From: Streptomyces noursei ATCC 11455
GTDB lineage: Bacteria > Actinomycetota > Actinomycetes > Streptomycetales > Streptomycetaceae
Direction of reading: 5' to 3'
Length of the DNA: 64,000 bases
Assembly: GCF_001704275.1 (NCBI RefSeq)
Contig: NZ_CP011533.1
Coordinates: 8,246,001-8,310,000, forward strand
The position numbers and the translations under genes were made by a program. Below are positions 17,188 to 26,808 of this stretch, piece by piece (positions within the stretch are counted from its first letter, which is position 1; each line of letters starts with the position of its first letter). The notes under the pieces were generated by a model. That model was not told the DNA's origin, made no database searches, and saw only the letters and a list, made by a program, of their open reading frames with translations.

Positions 17188-17245
17188 TATTTTACAGTCC
17201 ACTCCGGCCGTACGCGGCTCCCGACTGTTCTCGGAGTGACCACTG

Positions 17246-18988
17246 ATGAACAAGCGAACTTCCCTCGTCGCCGTCCCACTGGCGGCGGCCCTCGCCCTCG
17301 GAGCAACCGGCTGCTCCGGCGGCAACGCCGCGGGCGGCGAGGGCCGCGGCGCAAACCCCGCCCTCCTCAACCACGCCGCCGTCGTCGGCGGCGCCCCGAA
17401 GCGGGGCGGCACCCTCACCGTCCTGTCCAACCAGGACTTCACGCACCTCGACCCGGCCCGCAACTGGGTCATGAACGACATGGACTTCGGCACCCGGCTG
17501 CTCTACCGCACCCTGGTGACGTACCAGGCGGCGCCCGGCGCCAAGGGCGGCAAGCTGGTCCCCGACCTCGCCACCGATCTCGGGACCTCCTCCAACGGCG
17601 CCAAGACCTGGACCTTCCACCTGAAGAAGGGCGTCAGGTACGAGGACGGCACGCCCGTCACCGCGCAGGACATCAAGTACAACGTCGAGCGGTCCTTCTC
17701 GCCCGACCTGCCGGGCGGCTCCGACTACGCGGCCCGCTATCTCGCCGACGCCGACGGCTACAAGGGCCCGGCCGAGGGCAAGCACCTCGACTCCGTCAGG
17801 GCGCCGGACGACCACACCCTCGTCTTCGAACTCCGCAGGCCGTTCGCCGAGTTCCCCAACGCCACCGTCATGCCGACCTTCGCACCGGTACCCGAGAAGC
17901 GGGACACCGGGCCGCGCTACGACAACCGGCCGTTCTCCTCGGGCCCGTACGAGGTCAAGTCGTACGAGCGGGCCAAGCGGCTCGTCCTGGTCCGCAATCC
18001 GTACTGGGACCCGAAGACCGACGTGGTGCGCAAGGCGTACCCGGACCGACTGGTCGTGACGATCGGGCTGAAGCCCAACCAGATCGACGACCGGATGATC
18101 GCCGACCAGGGCGCGGACTCCTCCGCCGTCCCCTGGTACGCGCTGCGTCCGGAGAGCGCCGCCAAGGTCCTGTCGAACGCCGAGGCCAGACGGCGGCTGC
18201 TCGCCGAGTCGATGAACTGCACGGACATGGTCCAGATGGACACCGGGCGGGCTCCGTTCGACAACGTGAAGGTCCGCCAGGCGGTGCAGTACGCGCTCGA
18301 CAAGGACGCGATCCTGACCGCGTCCGGCGGACCGGCCTTCAACGACCTGTCCACCGCGTACATGCCCGCCGCGCTCTTCGGCGGCAGACAACCCGACACC
18401 CTGAGGATTCCCGCCACCGGAGACCCCGCCGAGGCCCGACGACTGCTCAAGGAGGCGGGTGAGCCGGACGGCTTCGCCACCGAGATCACCGTCTCCTCCG
18501 GCGACAAGGGCCGCGCCGAGGCGATCCAGGAGTCCCTGGCCAAGGCGGGCATCAAGGTCACCATCAACACCGTCGACCCATCGGCGTTCTACGCCACCAT
18601 CGGGGACACCAAGAACCGCACCGACCTGGTCTACACCGGTTGGTGTCCCGACTACGCCTCCGGCTCGACCTTCCTCCCCTTCGTCTTCGACGGCCGCTAC
18701 ATCAAGGAGAAGGGCAACACCGGCAATCACTCCCTCTTCCGCGACGAGCCGACCATGCGGCGGATGGACGAGATCGCCGCGATGACCGACGCCCGCCGGG
18801 CCGACGAGGCGTGGCAGCGGCTCGACGGTGAGATCCTCAAGCAGGCGCCGGCCGTCCCGGTCCTGGTGCGCCGCTGGCCCCTCGTGCTCGGCGGCAACAT
18901 CGCCGGCGCCTACGGCCACACCTCCTACGGCGGCCAGCTCGACTATGCCTCCGTGGGTCTCAAGGACCCCTCCAAGAGCCAGAGTTGA
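17246..18988 (+). CDS. Oligopeptide ABC transporter substrate-binding lipoprotein
   Basis: A 580-residue SBP family 5 protein. The lipoprotein signal is MNKRTSLVAVPLAAALALGA with lipobox GATGC (Cys 23), followed by a G/A-rich tether. Family features are GGTLTVLSNQDFTHLDPARN, LATDLGTSSNGAKTWTFHLK and KGVRYEDGTPVTAQDIKYNV (about residues 55-150). It should deliver peptides to the permeases encoded downstream. It is divergent from the hydroxyproline dehydrogenase genes and shares their upstream motif, so hydroxyproline peptides are the likely cargo (inference). Confidence 0.9.
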   Translation: MNKRTSLVAVPLAAALALGATGCSGGNAAGGEGRGANPALLNHAAVVGGAPKRGGTLTVLSNQDFTHLDPARNWVMNDMDFGTRLLYRTLVTYQAAPGAKGGKLVPDLATDLGTSSNGAKTWTFHLKKGVRYEDGTPVTAQDIKYNVERSFSPDLPGGSDYAARYLADADGYKGPAEGKHLDSVRAPDDHTLVFELRRPFAEFPNATVMPTFAPVPEKRDTGPRYDNRPFSSGPYEVKSYERAKRLVLVRNPYWDPKTDVVRKAYPDRLVVTIGLKPNQIDDRMIADQGADSSAVPWYALRPESAAKVLSNAEARRRLLAESMNCTDMVQMDTGRAPFDNVKVRQAVQYALDKDAILTASGGPAFNDLSTAYMPAALFGGRQPDTLRIPATGDPAEARRLLKEAGEPDGFATEITVSSGDKGRAEAIQESLAKAGIKVTINTVDPSAFYATIGDTKNRTDLVYTGWCPDYASGSTFLPFVFDGRYIKEKGNTGNHSLFRDEPTMRRMDEIAAMTDARRADEAWQRLDGEILKQAPAVPVLVRRWPLVLGGNIAGAYGHTSYGGQLDYASVGLKDPSKSQS

Positions 18989-19004
18989 AGGGGGACACCC
19001 CATC

Positions 19005-19970
19005 ATGTCCGCTTCCCCATCCGCGCCGACCGCCCCGGACAGGGCCCCGGAACCGGCAGCCGAACCTCCAGTGCCGAGCAGTCCCTGGCAACTGCTCCGC
19101 CGTGAGCTGCGCCGCCGGACCTCCGTCACGGTCTCCCTCGTCGTCATCGGGCTCTTTCTCGTCATGGCGTCCGCCGCCCCGCTGCTGAGCGCGCTCGGCG
19201 GCTGGTCGCCCGACACGTTCGACAAGTCCGCCGTCGATCCGTACCTGGGCGGCATGCCCATCGGGCCACTCGGCGGCATGTCCGCGCACCACTGGCTGGG
19301 CGTCGAACCGGTCACCGGACGCGACCTGTTGGCCCGGGTCGTGCACGGCGCCCAGGTCTCCCTGCTCATCGCACTCACGGCCACCGCGATCGTCGTGGTC
19401 GCCGGGACGGTGGCCGGGATCGCGGCCGGCTACTTCGGCGGCCGCACCGACGCGGTGCTGTCCCGCCTGATGGACCTCACCATGTCCTTCCCGTCCCTGA
19501 TCTTCATGATCGCGATGATGTCGGTGGCCAAGGACGTCAACCGGATCCTGCTGATGACCGCCGTCATCGGCCTGTTCGGCTGGCCCGGGATCGCCCGTGT
19601 GGTGCGCGGTCAGACCCTCTCGCTCAAACACCGCGAGTACGTCGATGCGGCCCGGGTCGGCGGCTCCGGGCCCTGGCGGATCCTCACCCACGACATCCTC
19701 CCGGGCGTCGCGGGACCCGTCATCGCCTACACCACCCTGATCATCCCCGGAATGATCGCCACCGAGGCCGCCCTGAGCTACCTGGGCGTCGGGGTCCGCC
19801 CACCCACTCCGTCCTGGGGCCAGATGATCGCCGCGAGCGTCGCCTTCTACGACACCGACCCGATGTACTTCGTCATCCCGAGCGCCTGTCTGTTCCTGAC
19901 CGTGCTCGCCTTCACGCTCCTCGGCGACGCCCTGCGCGACGTCCTCGACCCGAGAGGAGGCCGCGCGTGA
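19005..19970 (+). CDS. Oligopeptide ABC transporter permease, DppC type
   Basis: A 321-residue permease. An N-terminal cytoplasmic tail rich in P and A precedes the first membrane helix (about residues 45-65). HHWLGVEPVTGRDLLARVVHG is the family motif leading into the five-helix transport domain (residues 105-320). The EAA loop includes EYVDAARVGGSGPWRILTHDI. The ATG at 19005 follows GAAGGGGG. The 3' end overlaps the second permease gene by four bases. The DppC-type gene lies before the DppB-type gene, the reverse of the usual order. Confidence 0.9.
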   Translation: MSASPSAPTAPDRAPEPAAEPPVPSSPWQLLRRELRRRTSVTVSLVVIGLFLVMASAAPLLSALGGWSPDTFDKSAVDPYLGGMPIGPLGGMSAHHWLGVEPVTGRDLLARVVHGAQVSLLIALTATAIVVVAGTVAGIAAGYFGGRTDAVLSRLMDLTMSFPSLIFMIAMMSVAKDVNRILLMTAVIGLFGWPGIARVVRGQTLSLKHREYVDAARVGGSGPWRILTHDILPGVAGPVIAYTTLIIPGMIATEAALSYLGVGVRPPTPSWGQMIAASVAFYDTDPMYFVIPSACLFLTVLAFTLLGDALRDVLDPRGGRA

Positions 19971-20953
19971 TCCTCTACACCCTGCGCCGCCTCGCCGGCG
20001 TCATCGGTGTGCTGATCGCCGTCGCCGCCGTCACCTTCCTCATCTTCTACGTCCTGCCCTCCGACCCCGCCGCCGCGGCCTGCGGCAAGTCCTGCAGTGC
20101 CGCGCGCCTGGCGGCGATCCGCGCACACATGGGCCTCGACGAACCCGTGTGGCGGCAGTTCTGGGACTTCCTCTCCGGCATCTTCACCGGCCGCACCCTG
20201 GGCAGCGGCCAGTACACCCTGCGCTGCGACTTCCCCTGCCTGGGCTACTCGTACGAGAACAGCGAAGCGGTCTGGGACCTCCTGATGAACCGCCTGCCGG
20301 TATCCGCCTCACTCGCCCTGGGCGCGGCGGTGCTGTGGCTGGCACTCGGACTGAGCGCCGGGGTGGCCGCGGCCCTGCGCAAGAACACGCTCACCGACCG
20401 CGTGCTGATGGTCGGCGCGGTCGGCGCCGCCTCGCTGCCGGTCTACTTCACCTCGATGATGCTGATCTACGGCCTCATCCGGGTGGCCGGGCTGTTCCCG
20501 TATCCGAACTACGTGCCCTTCGGCGACGATCCCGCCCGCTGGGCGTCCAACCTGCTGCTGCCCTGGCTGGCGCTTGCCCTCCTCTACGCGGCCATGTACG
20601 CCCGCCAGAGCCGCAGTTCGATGATCGAAGCGATGGCGGAGCCGTACATGCGCACCGCCCGTGCCAAGGGCCTGCCGCGCCGCACCGTGGTCATCAAGCA
20701 CGGGCTGCGATCCGGCATGACGCCGATCCTCACCCTGTTCGGCATGGACCTCGGCGGGCTGCTCGCCGGCGCGGTGATCACCGAGTCCCTCTTCGGGCTC
20801 CCGGGCATCGGGCAGCTCTTCTACGGCGCCCTGTCCAGTGGCGACCAGCCGGTGATCCTCGGAGTGACCCTGCTCGCCGCCGCCTTCATCGTCGTCGCCA
20901 ACCTGGCCGTGGACCTGCTCTATGCCGTCGTCGACCCCCGAGTGAGGCTGTGA
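19967..20953 (+). CDS. Oligopeptide ABC transporter permease, DppB type
   Basis: A 328-residue permease. The N-terminal helix (residues 8-28) leads into LPSDPAAAACGKSCSAARLA, with a short cysteine-containing insert, then MGLDEPVWRQFWDFLSGIFT, typical of DppB. Six membrane helices are evident and the EAA loop contains EPYMRTARAKGLPRRTVVIK. The GTG start overlaps the upstream stop (GTGA) and its own stop shares one base with the next ATG (TGATG), so the operon is tightly coupled. Confidence 0.9.
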   Translation: MILYTLRRLAGVIGVLIAVAAVTFLIFYVLPSDPAAAACGKSCSAARLAAIRAHMGLDEPVWRQFWDFLSGIFTGRTLGSGQYTLRCDFPCLGYSYENSEAVWDLLMNRLPVSASLALGAAVLWLALGLSAGVAAALRKNTLTDRVLMVGAVGAASLPVYFTSMMLIYGLIRVAGLFPYPNYVPFGDDPARWASNLLLPWLALALLYAAMYARQSRSSMIEAMAEPYMRTARAKGLPRRTVVIKHGLRSGMTPILTLFGMDLGGLLAGAVITESLFGLPGIGQLFYGALSSGDQPVILGVTLLAAAFIVVANLAVDLLYAVVDPRVRL

Positions 20954-22040
20954 TGGCCGTCGAACACCGTCCGGCCGTCGAGGCCGCCGACACCGAACCG
21001 CTCCTTTCCGTAAGGGACTTGACGGTCGTCTTCCCCACCCCTGACGGCCCGGTGCGCGCCGTCGACCGCCTCTCCTTCGACGTCGGCCGCGGCCGGACGC
21101 TCGGCATCGTCGGCGAGTCCGGCTCCGGCAAGTCCGTCACCTCGATGGCCGTGATGGGCCTGCACACCGACGCCGAGGTCACCGGTTCCGTCGTCCTGGA
21201 CGGAACCGAACTGACCGTACTCGCCGAGCGCGAGCTGAACCGGCTGCGCGGCCGACGGATGGCGATGGTCTTCCAGGACCCGCTCTCCAGCCTGCACCCC
21301 TACTACACGGTGGGCGAGCAGATCGCCGAGCACCACCGGGTGCACTTCGGCTCGCGCCGTGCCACGGCCCGCCGACGGGCCGTGGAGATGCTCGCCGAAG
21401 TCGGCATCCCCGAGCCGGCGCGCCGGGCGGGCGAGTACCCGCACCAGTTCTCCGGCGGCATGCGGCAGCGCGTGATGATCGCCATGGCGCTGGCCTGCGA
21501 GCCCGACCTGCTCATCGCGGACGAACCGACCACCGCGCTGGACGTCACCGTCCAGGCCCAGATCCTGGAGCTGATCGCCCGGATCCAGCAGGAACGCTCC
21601 CTCGCCGTCGTCCTGATCACCCACGACCTCGGTGTGGTCGCCCGGGTCGCCCACGAGGTCCTGGTGATGTACGGCGGCCGGGCCGCCGAACGGGCCCCGG
21701 CCGAGACCCTGTTCGCAGCCCCGGCCCACCCCTACACGCGCGGCCTGCTCGACTCGCTCCCCAGGCTCGACGACACCGACGACGCGCCGCTGCGCACCAT
21801 TCCCGGCAGCCCGCCCTCGCTGCTCACCCCCGCACCGGGCTGCGCCTTCGCGCCCCGCTGCTCGCGCACGACGGCAGCCGGCGCGGACACCCGGGAGCGT
21901 TGCGAGCGGCTCCGGCCCCGCCTGGCCCGCTCCGGCGACCACGCGGTGGCCTGCCATCTGCCGCTCGGCCCGGCCGCAGCACCCGACGCCCCCGAACACC
22001 CGCGGAGCGAGGGCCCGGACCCGATCCGAAAGGCCACACC

Positions 22041-22044
<4 letters not shown>
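20953..22044 (+). CDS. Oligopeptide ABC transporter ATPase, DppD type
   Basis: A 363-residue ATPase with Walker A GESGSGKS (about residues 55-62), Q-loop [12 protein letters not shown], signature FSGGMRQR, Walker [13 protein letters not shown] and switch histidine ITHDLG. The C-terminal oligopeptide domain with four cysteines ([19 protein letters not shown]) is present. It works with the DppF-type ATPase encoded next, with which it overlaps by ATGA. Confidence 0.92.
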
Positions 22045-23063
<1,019 letters not shown>

Positions 23064-23102
23064 GCCGGAACCGGACGCGTCGACCGGACGCGTTGACCGG
23101 AG

Positions 23103-23146
23103 ACGGTTGTGCCCTGACACCACTCCCGGTGCCAGGGCACAACCGT
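23103..23146. terminator. Bidirectional terminator between the importer and the M6 protease gene
   Basis: A perfect 14-bp stem ACGGTTGTGCCCTG / CAGGGCACAACCGT with a 16-base loop, between convergent genes. Confidence 0.8.
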
Positions 23147-23176
23147 CGTCGCCGACTGCCGTTCCTGCGACGCGAC

Positions 23177-24427
23177 TTACGACTTGGTCAGGCGCACCGT
23201 GTCCCCGGCGCCATCCGCCTGGAGCACGTCGATCCGCACCCCCGCGCCGGGATCGGTGAACGACTGACCGGCCTTGTACGGTGCGTCGTCCAGGGGCCGG
23301 CAGCCGCTCGGCGGGGTGGCGCCGGGCTTGGCGTCCATGACCTGGACGGGGCCCTTGCCGGTCTCGACGGACGAGTCGACCCTGTAGACCAGGGCGCCGG
23401 TCGCGCACAGGCCCGCATCCGCCCGGACCGCGCGCCGGGACTCGACCACGTAGGCCGATGTGGGCCCGGTGCGGATCACGGCCATCTTCGTGCCGTCGCC
23501 GTACTCGACGGCGGTGAGGCGGACCGTGTCGCTGCCCGCCGAGGCCCGACAGACGACCTGGTCGTCGCGGGTCCAGCCGAGTTTCCACGACTCCCAGCCG
23601 AAGTACTGCGGCCCGGCGCCGCTGATCAGGCCCATGACGTCCCAGCCGCCCACGAAGCGGTGGGCGTCGTCGCGCACGTCGAACGCGTACAGATCGGGCA
23701 GCCCGAAGGTGTGCGCGGTCTCGTGGCCGATCAGCTTCGGACCCCAGTGCCACATGTCCTGGCCGAAGGTGACGGACCACTTGATGCGCTTGCCGTCGGC
23801 GACGACGCCGGGTGTGCCCGGCTCGTAGATGTACGTCGGCGTGAAGGAGATGGCCGAGGCGTTCCTCGTCGGCATGACGTACACCATGTCGTACCGGGAG
23901 AAGTCCACGCCCGGGTCCGCGGCGGCCACCGCGTCCCTGATGTACGCCTCGTGCGTCTCGTGGCTGAAGCCGCGCTGGAAGTGGTAGTCCGTGGAGTCGT
24001 GGGGCATCCGCACCCAGTGCGGGTACTGGGTGATGGCCAACCACGCCTTGCCGTACGACGCCTGCCACACCCAGTCCGCGCCAGGCGTGACCTGCGCGGC
24101 GTCGTCGGCCGGGGACTCGGTGGCAGGGGCGTCCGGGAAGTCCACGAAGATCATGGCGGCCTTGACGGTCCCGGCGGGGCGCTGGAAGACGGAGTAGTCG
24201 GTGTGGTGGCCCTCGTCCGTCCACCCGGTCGTGCCCGGCAGCGCACAGGCGGCGGCGTGGCCCCGGGACGGGGGCGGCGTGGACACGGCCTTGGACGCCG
24301 GGGACGCCCGCTCGGACATCGGGGACGCCTTGGCGTGCGTCATCCCGCAGACGACCAGCAGCAGACCGGCGAGCACCGCGGACAGCAGCGCCGCTCGCCT
24401 CCCGGGGGATATGGCCAGGAATCTCAC
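23177..24427 (-). CDS. Secreted M6-family (immune inhibitor A-like) metalloprotease
   Basis: A 416-residue secreted protease. GTG start at 24427, nine bases after GGAGG, gives a signal peptide (VRFLAISPGRRAALLSAVLA, then a hydrophobic core to about residue 33). An N-terminal strand AAMIFVDFPDAPA and the zinc site HETAHTFGLPDLY (near residue 235) with GGWDVMG downstream match the M6 metalloprotease domain. A C-terminal beta-rich part follows. It converges on the importer operon and shares that system's upstream motif, so it may supply peptides for uptake. It diverges from a LysR gene. Confidence 0.87.
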   Translation of the reverse strand: MRFLAISPGRRAALLSAVLAGLLLVVCGMTHAKASPMSERASPASKAVSTPPPSRGHAAACALPGTTGWTDEGHHTDYSVFQRPAGTVKAAMIFVDFPDAPATESPADDAAQVTPGADWVWQASYGKAWLAITQYPHWVRMPHDSTDYHFQRGFSHETHEAYIRDAVAAADPGVDFSRYDMVYVMPTRNASAISFTPTYIYEPGTPGVVADGKRIKWSVTFGQDMWHWGPKLIGHETAHTFGLPDLYAFDVRDDAHRFVGGWDVMGLISGAGPQYFGWESWKLGWTRDDQVVCRASAGSDTVRLTAVEYGDGTKMAVIRTGPTSAYVVESRRAVRADAGLCATGALVYRVDSSVETGKGPVQVMDAKPGATPPSGCRPLDDAPYKAGQSFTDPGAGVRIDVLQADGAGDTVRLTKS

Positions 24428-24449
24428 GGCCGGAAACCTCCACGTGGGT

Positions 24450-24464
24450 AGGGTGTGACATTTC
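24450..24464. promoter_or_regulatory. Candidate GntR-type site upstream of the M6 protease
   Basis: AGGGTGTGACATTTC carries GTGACATT, the half-site found upstream of the GntR gene and of the deaminase operon. It is 23 bp from the protease start and 64 bp from the divergent LysR start. Confidence 0.45.
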
Positions 24465-24527
24465 GCATAAGACTGAGGGGCATGACGCCCTGCCGGGAAC
24501 CTCCCACCGGTCCATAACATCCGCGCC

Positions 24528-25544
24528 ATGGATCTGGAGATTCGGCACCTGCGGGTGGTGTGCGCCATTGCCGAGGCCGGCAGTCTGACCCGGGCCGCCG
24601 CGGCGCTGCGGATGACCCAGCCGGGCCTGAGCGCCCAGCTGCGGCGTATCGAAACCCTCCTGGGCGGCACGCTGTTCGACCGCAGACGTGCGGGGGCCGC
24701 GCCCACGCCGCTGGGCGATCTCGTCCTCTCCCGGGCACACGCCATCCTGCCGGGCGTCGACCAGCTCCTCGCCGACACCGACCGGGCCGTACGGCGCGCC
24801 ACGGCCCCCACCCGTCTGCGCATCGGCTCCGTCGGCGCCCCGCTCCTCGGCCATCTCCTGCTTGCCGTAAGGGAGTCGATGCCCGACGCGGAGGTGACCT
24901 CTCGTTGCCAGTACGCCCCCGCCCCGTTGCTCGACGACCTCGGCGCCGGCCGTCTGGAAGCCGCAGTCCTCGGCGACCACCCAGGCCAGGAATCCCCGCC
25001 CCGCGACGGGGTGCTCCTGCACCCGCTCGTCACGGAGCCCGTCTTCGCGCTGCTGCCCGCGACCCACCCGCTGGCCGGCCAGGAAGAGGTCAGCCTGGTC
25101 CGGCTGGCCGAAGAGGACTGGGCCGCGCCCCGGCCGGACAGCGACCGCACGCGGGAGTACTGGTCGTCCATCTTCACTCTGGCCGACCGCCATCCCCGTA
25201 TCCCGTATGAGGCCGAGGGGCGGCAGCTGGTCGAGATCGTCCGCGCGGGCCTGGCGGTGAGCCTGTGCCAGGCCACCTTCATCGAAGTACCCGGCGTCGC
25301 CGTCCGCGCGCTGACCGGAAACCCGTTGTGGTACCGCCATGTGCTGGCCTGGCGCCGGGACGGCCCGCTGGCCCGGCACGGAGAGGCGATCCTGCGGCGC
25401 GTGGGCGACGGCTACCTGGGTAGCTGCGCCGCCAGCCCCGCATACGCGCGCTGGCGGGAACGGCACCCGGAGAGGGCGCAGCCGCTGGGGTCGTCGTCGG
25501 CGATCGGTGCGTTGGACGCGGGTGCCGGTCCTTCCCCGCAGTGA
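24528..25544 (+). CDS. LysR-family transcriptional regulator
   Basis: A 338-residue LysR protein. The N-terminal winged helix reads MDLEIRHLRVVCAIAEAGSL, TRAAAALRMTQPGLSAQLRR (residues 1-40). The effector domain starts with TRLRIGSVGAPLLGHLLLAV (about 93-112). A 25-residue G/S/A-rich tail follows. It diverges from the M6 protease gene with a 100-bp shared upstream region, so the protease is its first candidate target. The inducer is unknown. Confidence 0.88.
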   Translation: MDLEIRHLRVVCAIAEAGSLTRAAAALRMTQPGLSAQLRRIETLLGGTLFDRRRAGAAPTPLGDLVLSRAHAILPGVDQLLADTDRAVRRATAPTRLRIGSVGAPLLGHLLLAVRESMPDAEVTSRCQYAPAPLLDDLGAGRLEAAVLGDHPGQESPPRDGVLLHPLVTEPVFALLPATHPLAGQEEVSLVRLAEEDWAAPRPDSDRTREYWSSIFTLADRHPRIPYEAEGRQLVEIVRAGLAVSLCQATFIEVPGVAVRALTGNPLWYRHVLAWRRDGPLARHGEAILRRVGDGYLGSCAASPAYARWRERHPERAQPLGSSSAIGALDAGAGPSPQ

Positions 25545-25882
25545 TCACCGGCTCGATCAGGGCTCCCGAGGGGCATGCGACGAACAACTCGCCCACAAGG
25601 CCCCGATCCGGCCGCCGGCCTCGTACGCGGGACCAGGGCAGCGGGCGGTGCCGGCGACCGCCGGGTAGCCCGGCGCCCCGCCCCGGCGCCCGCCGCCCGC
25701 CGCCCGCCGCACCCGGTCCGTCGGTCACGTCAGCGAGATTTCATCGACATGACATCGCCCGGCGACAGACTTCCCCACGTCGCCTCGGGGCGTTGGGGCG
25801 TCCTCGTCCCGGGCCCGGGCCATGGGACCTGACCATGGCGCTCCCGGCGGCGAAATCGGAACGGAAAAAGGCGAGTTGCCCC
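25545..25882. other. 338-bp intergenic region upstream of the kinase operon
   Basis: No gene recognised. It should hold the promoter of the three-gene block that follows. An in-frame ATG at 25835 could extend the first gene of that block by 16 residues. Confidence 0.5.
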
Positions 25883-26794
25883 GTGAGTGAGACTTCCCAG
25901 CCGGACCCCCGCAAGGGCTACGTCGAGAACCGCCCCACCCAGCCCCTCCGGCAGGGGGCGCCCGGCGGGGCGCCGGCGGCGCAGGCCCCGGACCAGGCAG
26001 TGCCGCCCATGCCGGGCCAGGCACCGTCGCCGGTCCCGGGCGGGGCGCCGGGTGTGCCCTCGGCCTGGTCGCAGCCGGCCCCGTCGACGCTGCCGGACGG
26101 CGGCGCTCCGGCCGCGGGGCGCCCGCCCCGCGGTGCCCGGCCGTGGCTGATCGGCGGCGGCGCGGCGCTGGCCGTGGCCGCGGTCGTCGGCGTGGCTCTC
26201 GCCCTGTCGGGGGGCGACGGCACCGGTACCGCGGCGGGGCAGGCCCCCGGCGGAGCCGTCACCTCGCCGGGCCCGGGGGCCGGGGCGCCGGAGGGGAAGA
26301 CCTACACCAAGGCGCCCGAGGGCTGCCAGCTGATCAAGGCGGCCACCGTCGCCCGTATCGCGCCCGGAACCGAGTGCAAGCCCTCGCAGTTCGACAACGC
26401 CACCATGGCGGCGACGATCACCAGGATGCCGGGCTGGAAGACGCCCTTCGGTTCCGGCGGCGCGATGCTGCACATGAACGTGGACCTCACGGTCGGCCCG
26501 GCGGCGAAGAGCCTGTACGACATGAAGAAGCATTCCGCGCTCTTCGCCCTGGCCAAGATGCGCAAGGTCACCGACTCGCGGTCGATCGGCGGCTTCGGCG
26601 ACGAGGCATACCTCGTCCACGGCGTCGACAAGCCACCGATGAACCTGGCCGAGGCGACGGTGATCGTCCGCTCGGGCAACGCCGCCTACACCGTGAGCTA
26701 CACCTACGATCCCGGGCGCTCCGGCATCAACCAGCAGCAGGCCGAGGACGCCGCCCTCGCCGCCGCCCGTGACGTGCTCGGCTCGCTCAGCTGA
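25883..26794 (+). CDS. Membrane-anchored hypothetical protein with P/A-rich cytoplasmic tail
   Basis: A protein of about 303 residues from the GTG at 25883. An ATG at 25835 is an alternative; neither has a strong ribosome site. The first 90 residues are proline-, alanine- and glutamine-rich. One membrane helix follows (RPWLIGGGAALAVAAVVGVA, about 89-108), then a T/G/A-rich linker and an external domain of about 165 residues with two cysteines (EGCQLIKAA, GTECKPS). The topology of low-complexity inside, one helix and external domain is common in Streptomyces proteins next to Ser/Thr kinases. It ends 14 bp before the first kinase gene and is probably its partner or substrate. No family recognised. 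Confidence 0.7.
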   Translation: MSETSQPDPRKGYVENRPTQPLRQGAPGGAPAAQAPDQAVPPMPGQAPSPVPGGAPGVPSAWSQPAPSTLPDGGAPAAGRPPRGARPWLIGGGAALAVAAVVGVALALSGGDGTGTAAGQAPGGAVTSPGPGAGAPEGKTYTKAPEGCQLIKAATVARIAPGTECKPSQFDNATMAATITRMPGWKTPFGSGGAMLHMNVDLTVGPAAKSLYDMKKHSALFALAKMRKVTDSRSIGGFGDEAYLVHGVDKPPMNLAEATVIVRSGNAAYTVSYTYDPGRSGINQQQAEDAALAAARDVLGSLS

Positions 26795-26808
26795 CCCGCC
26801 ACCGCGCA

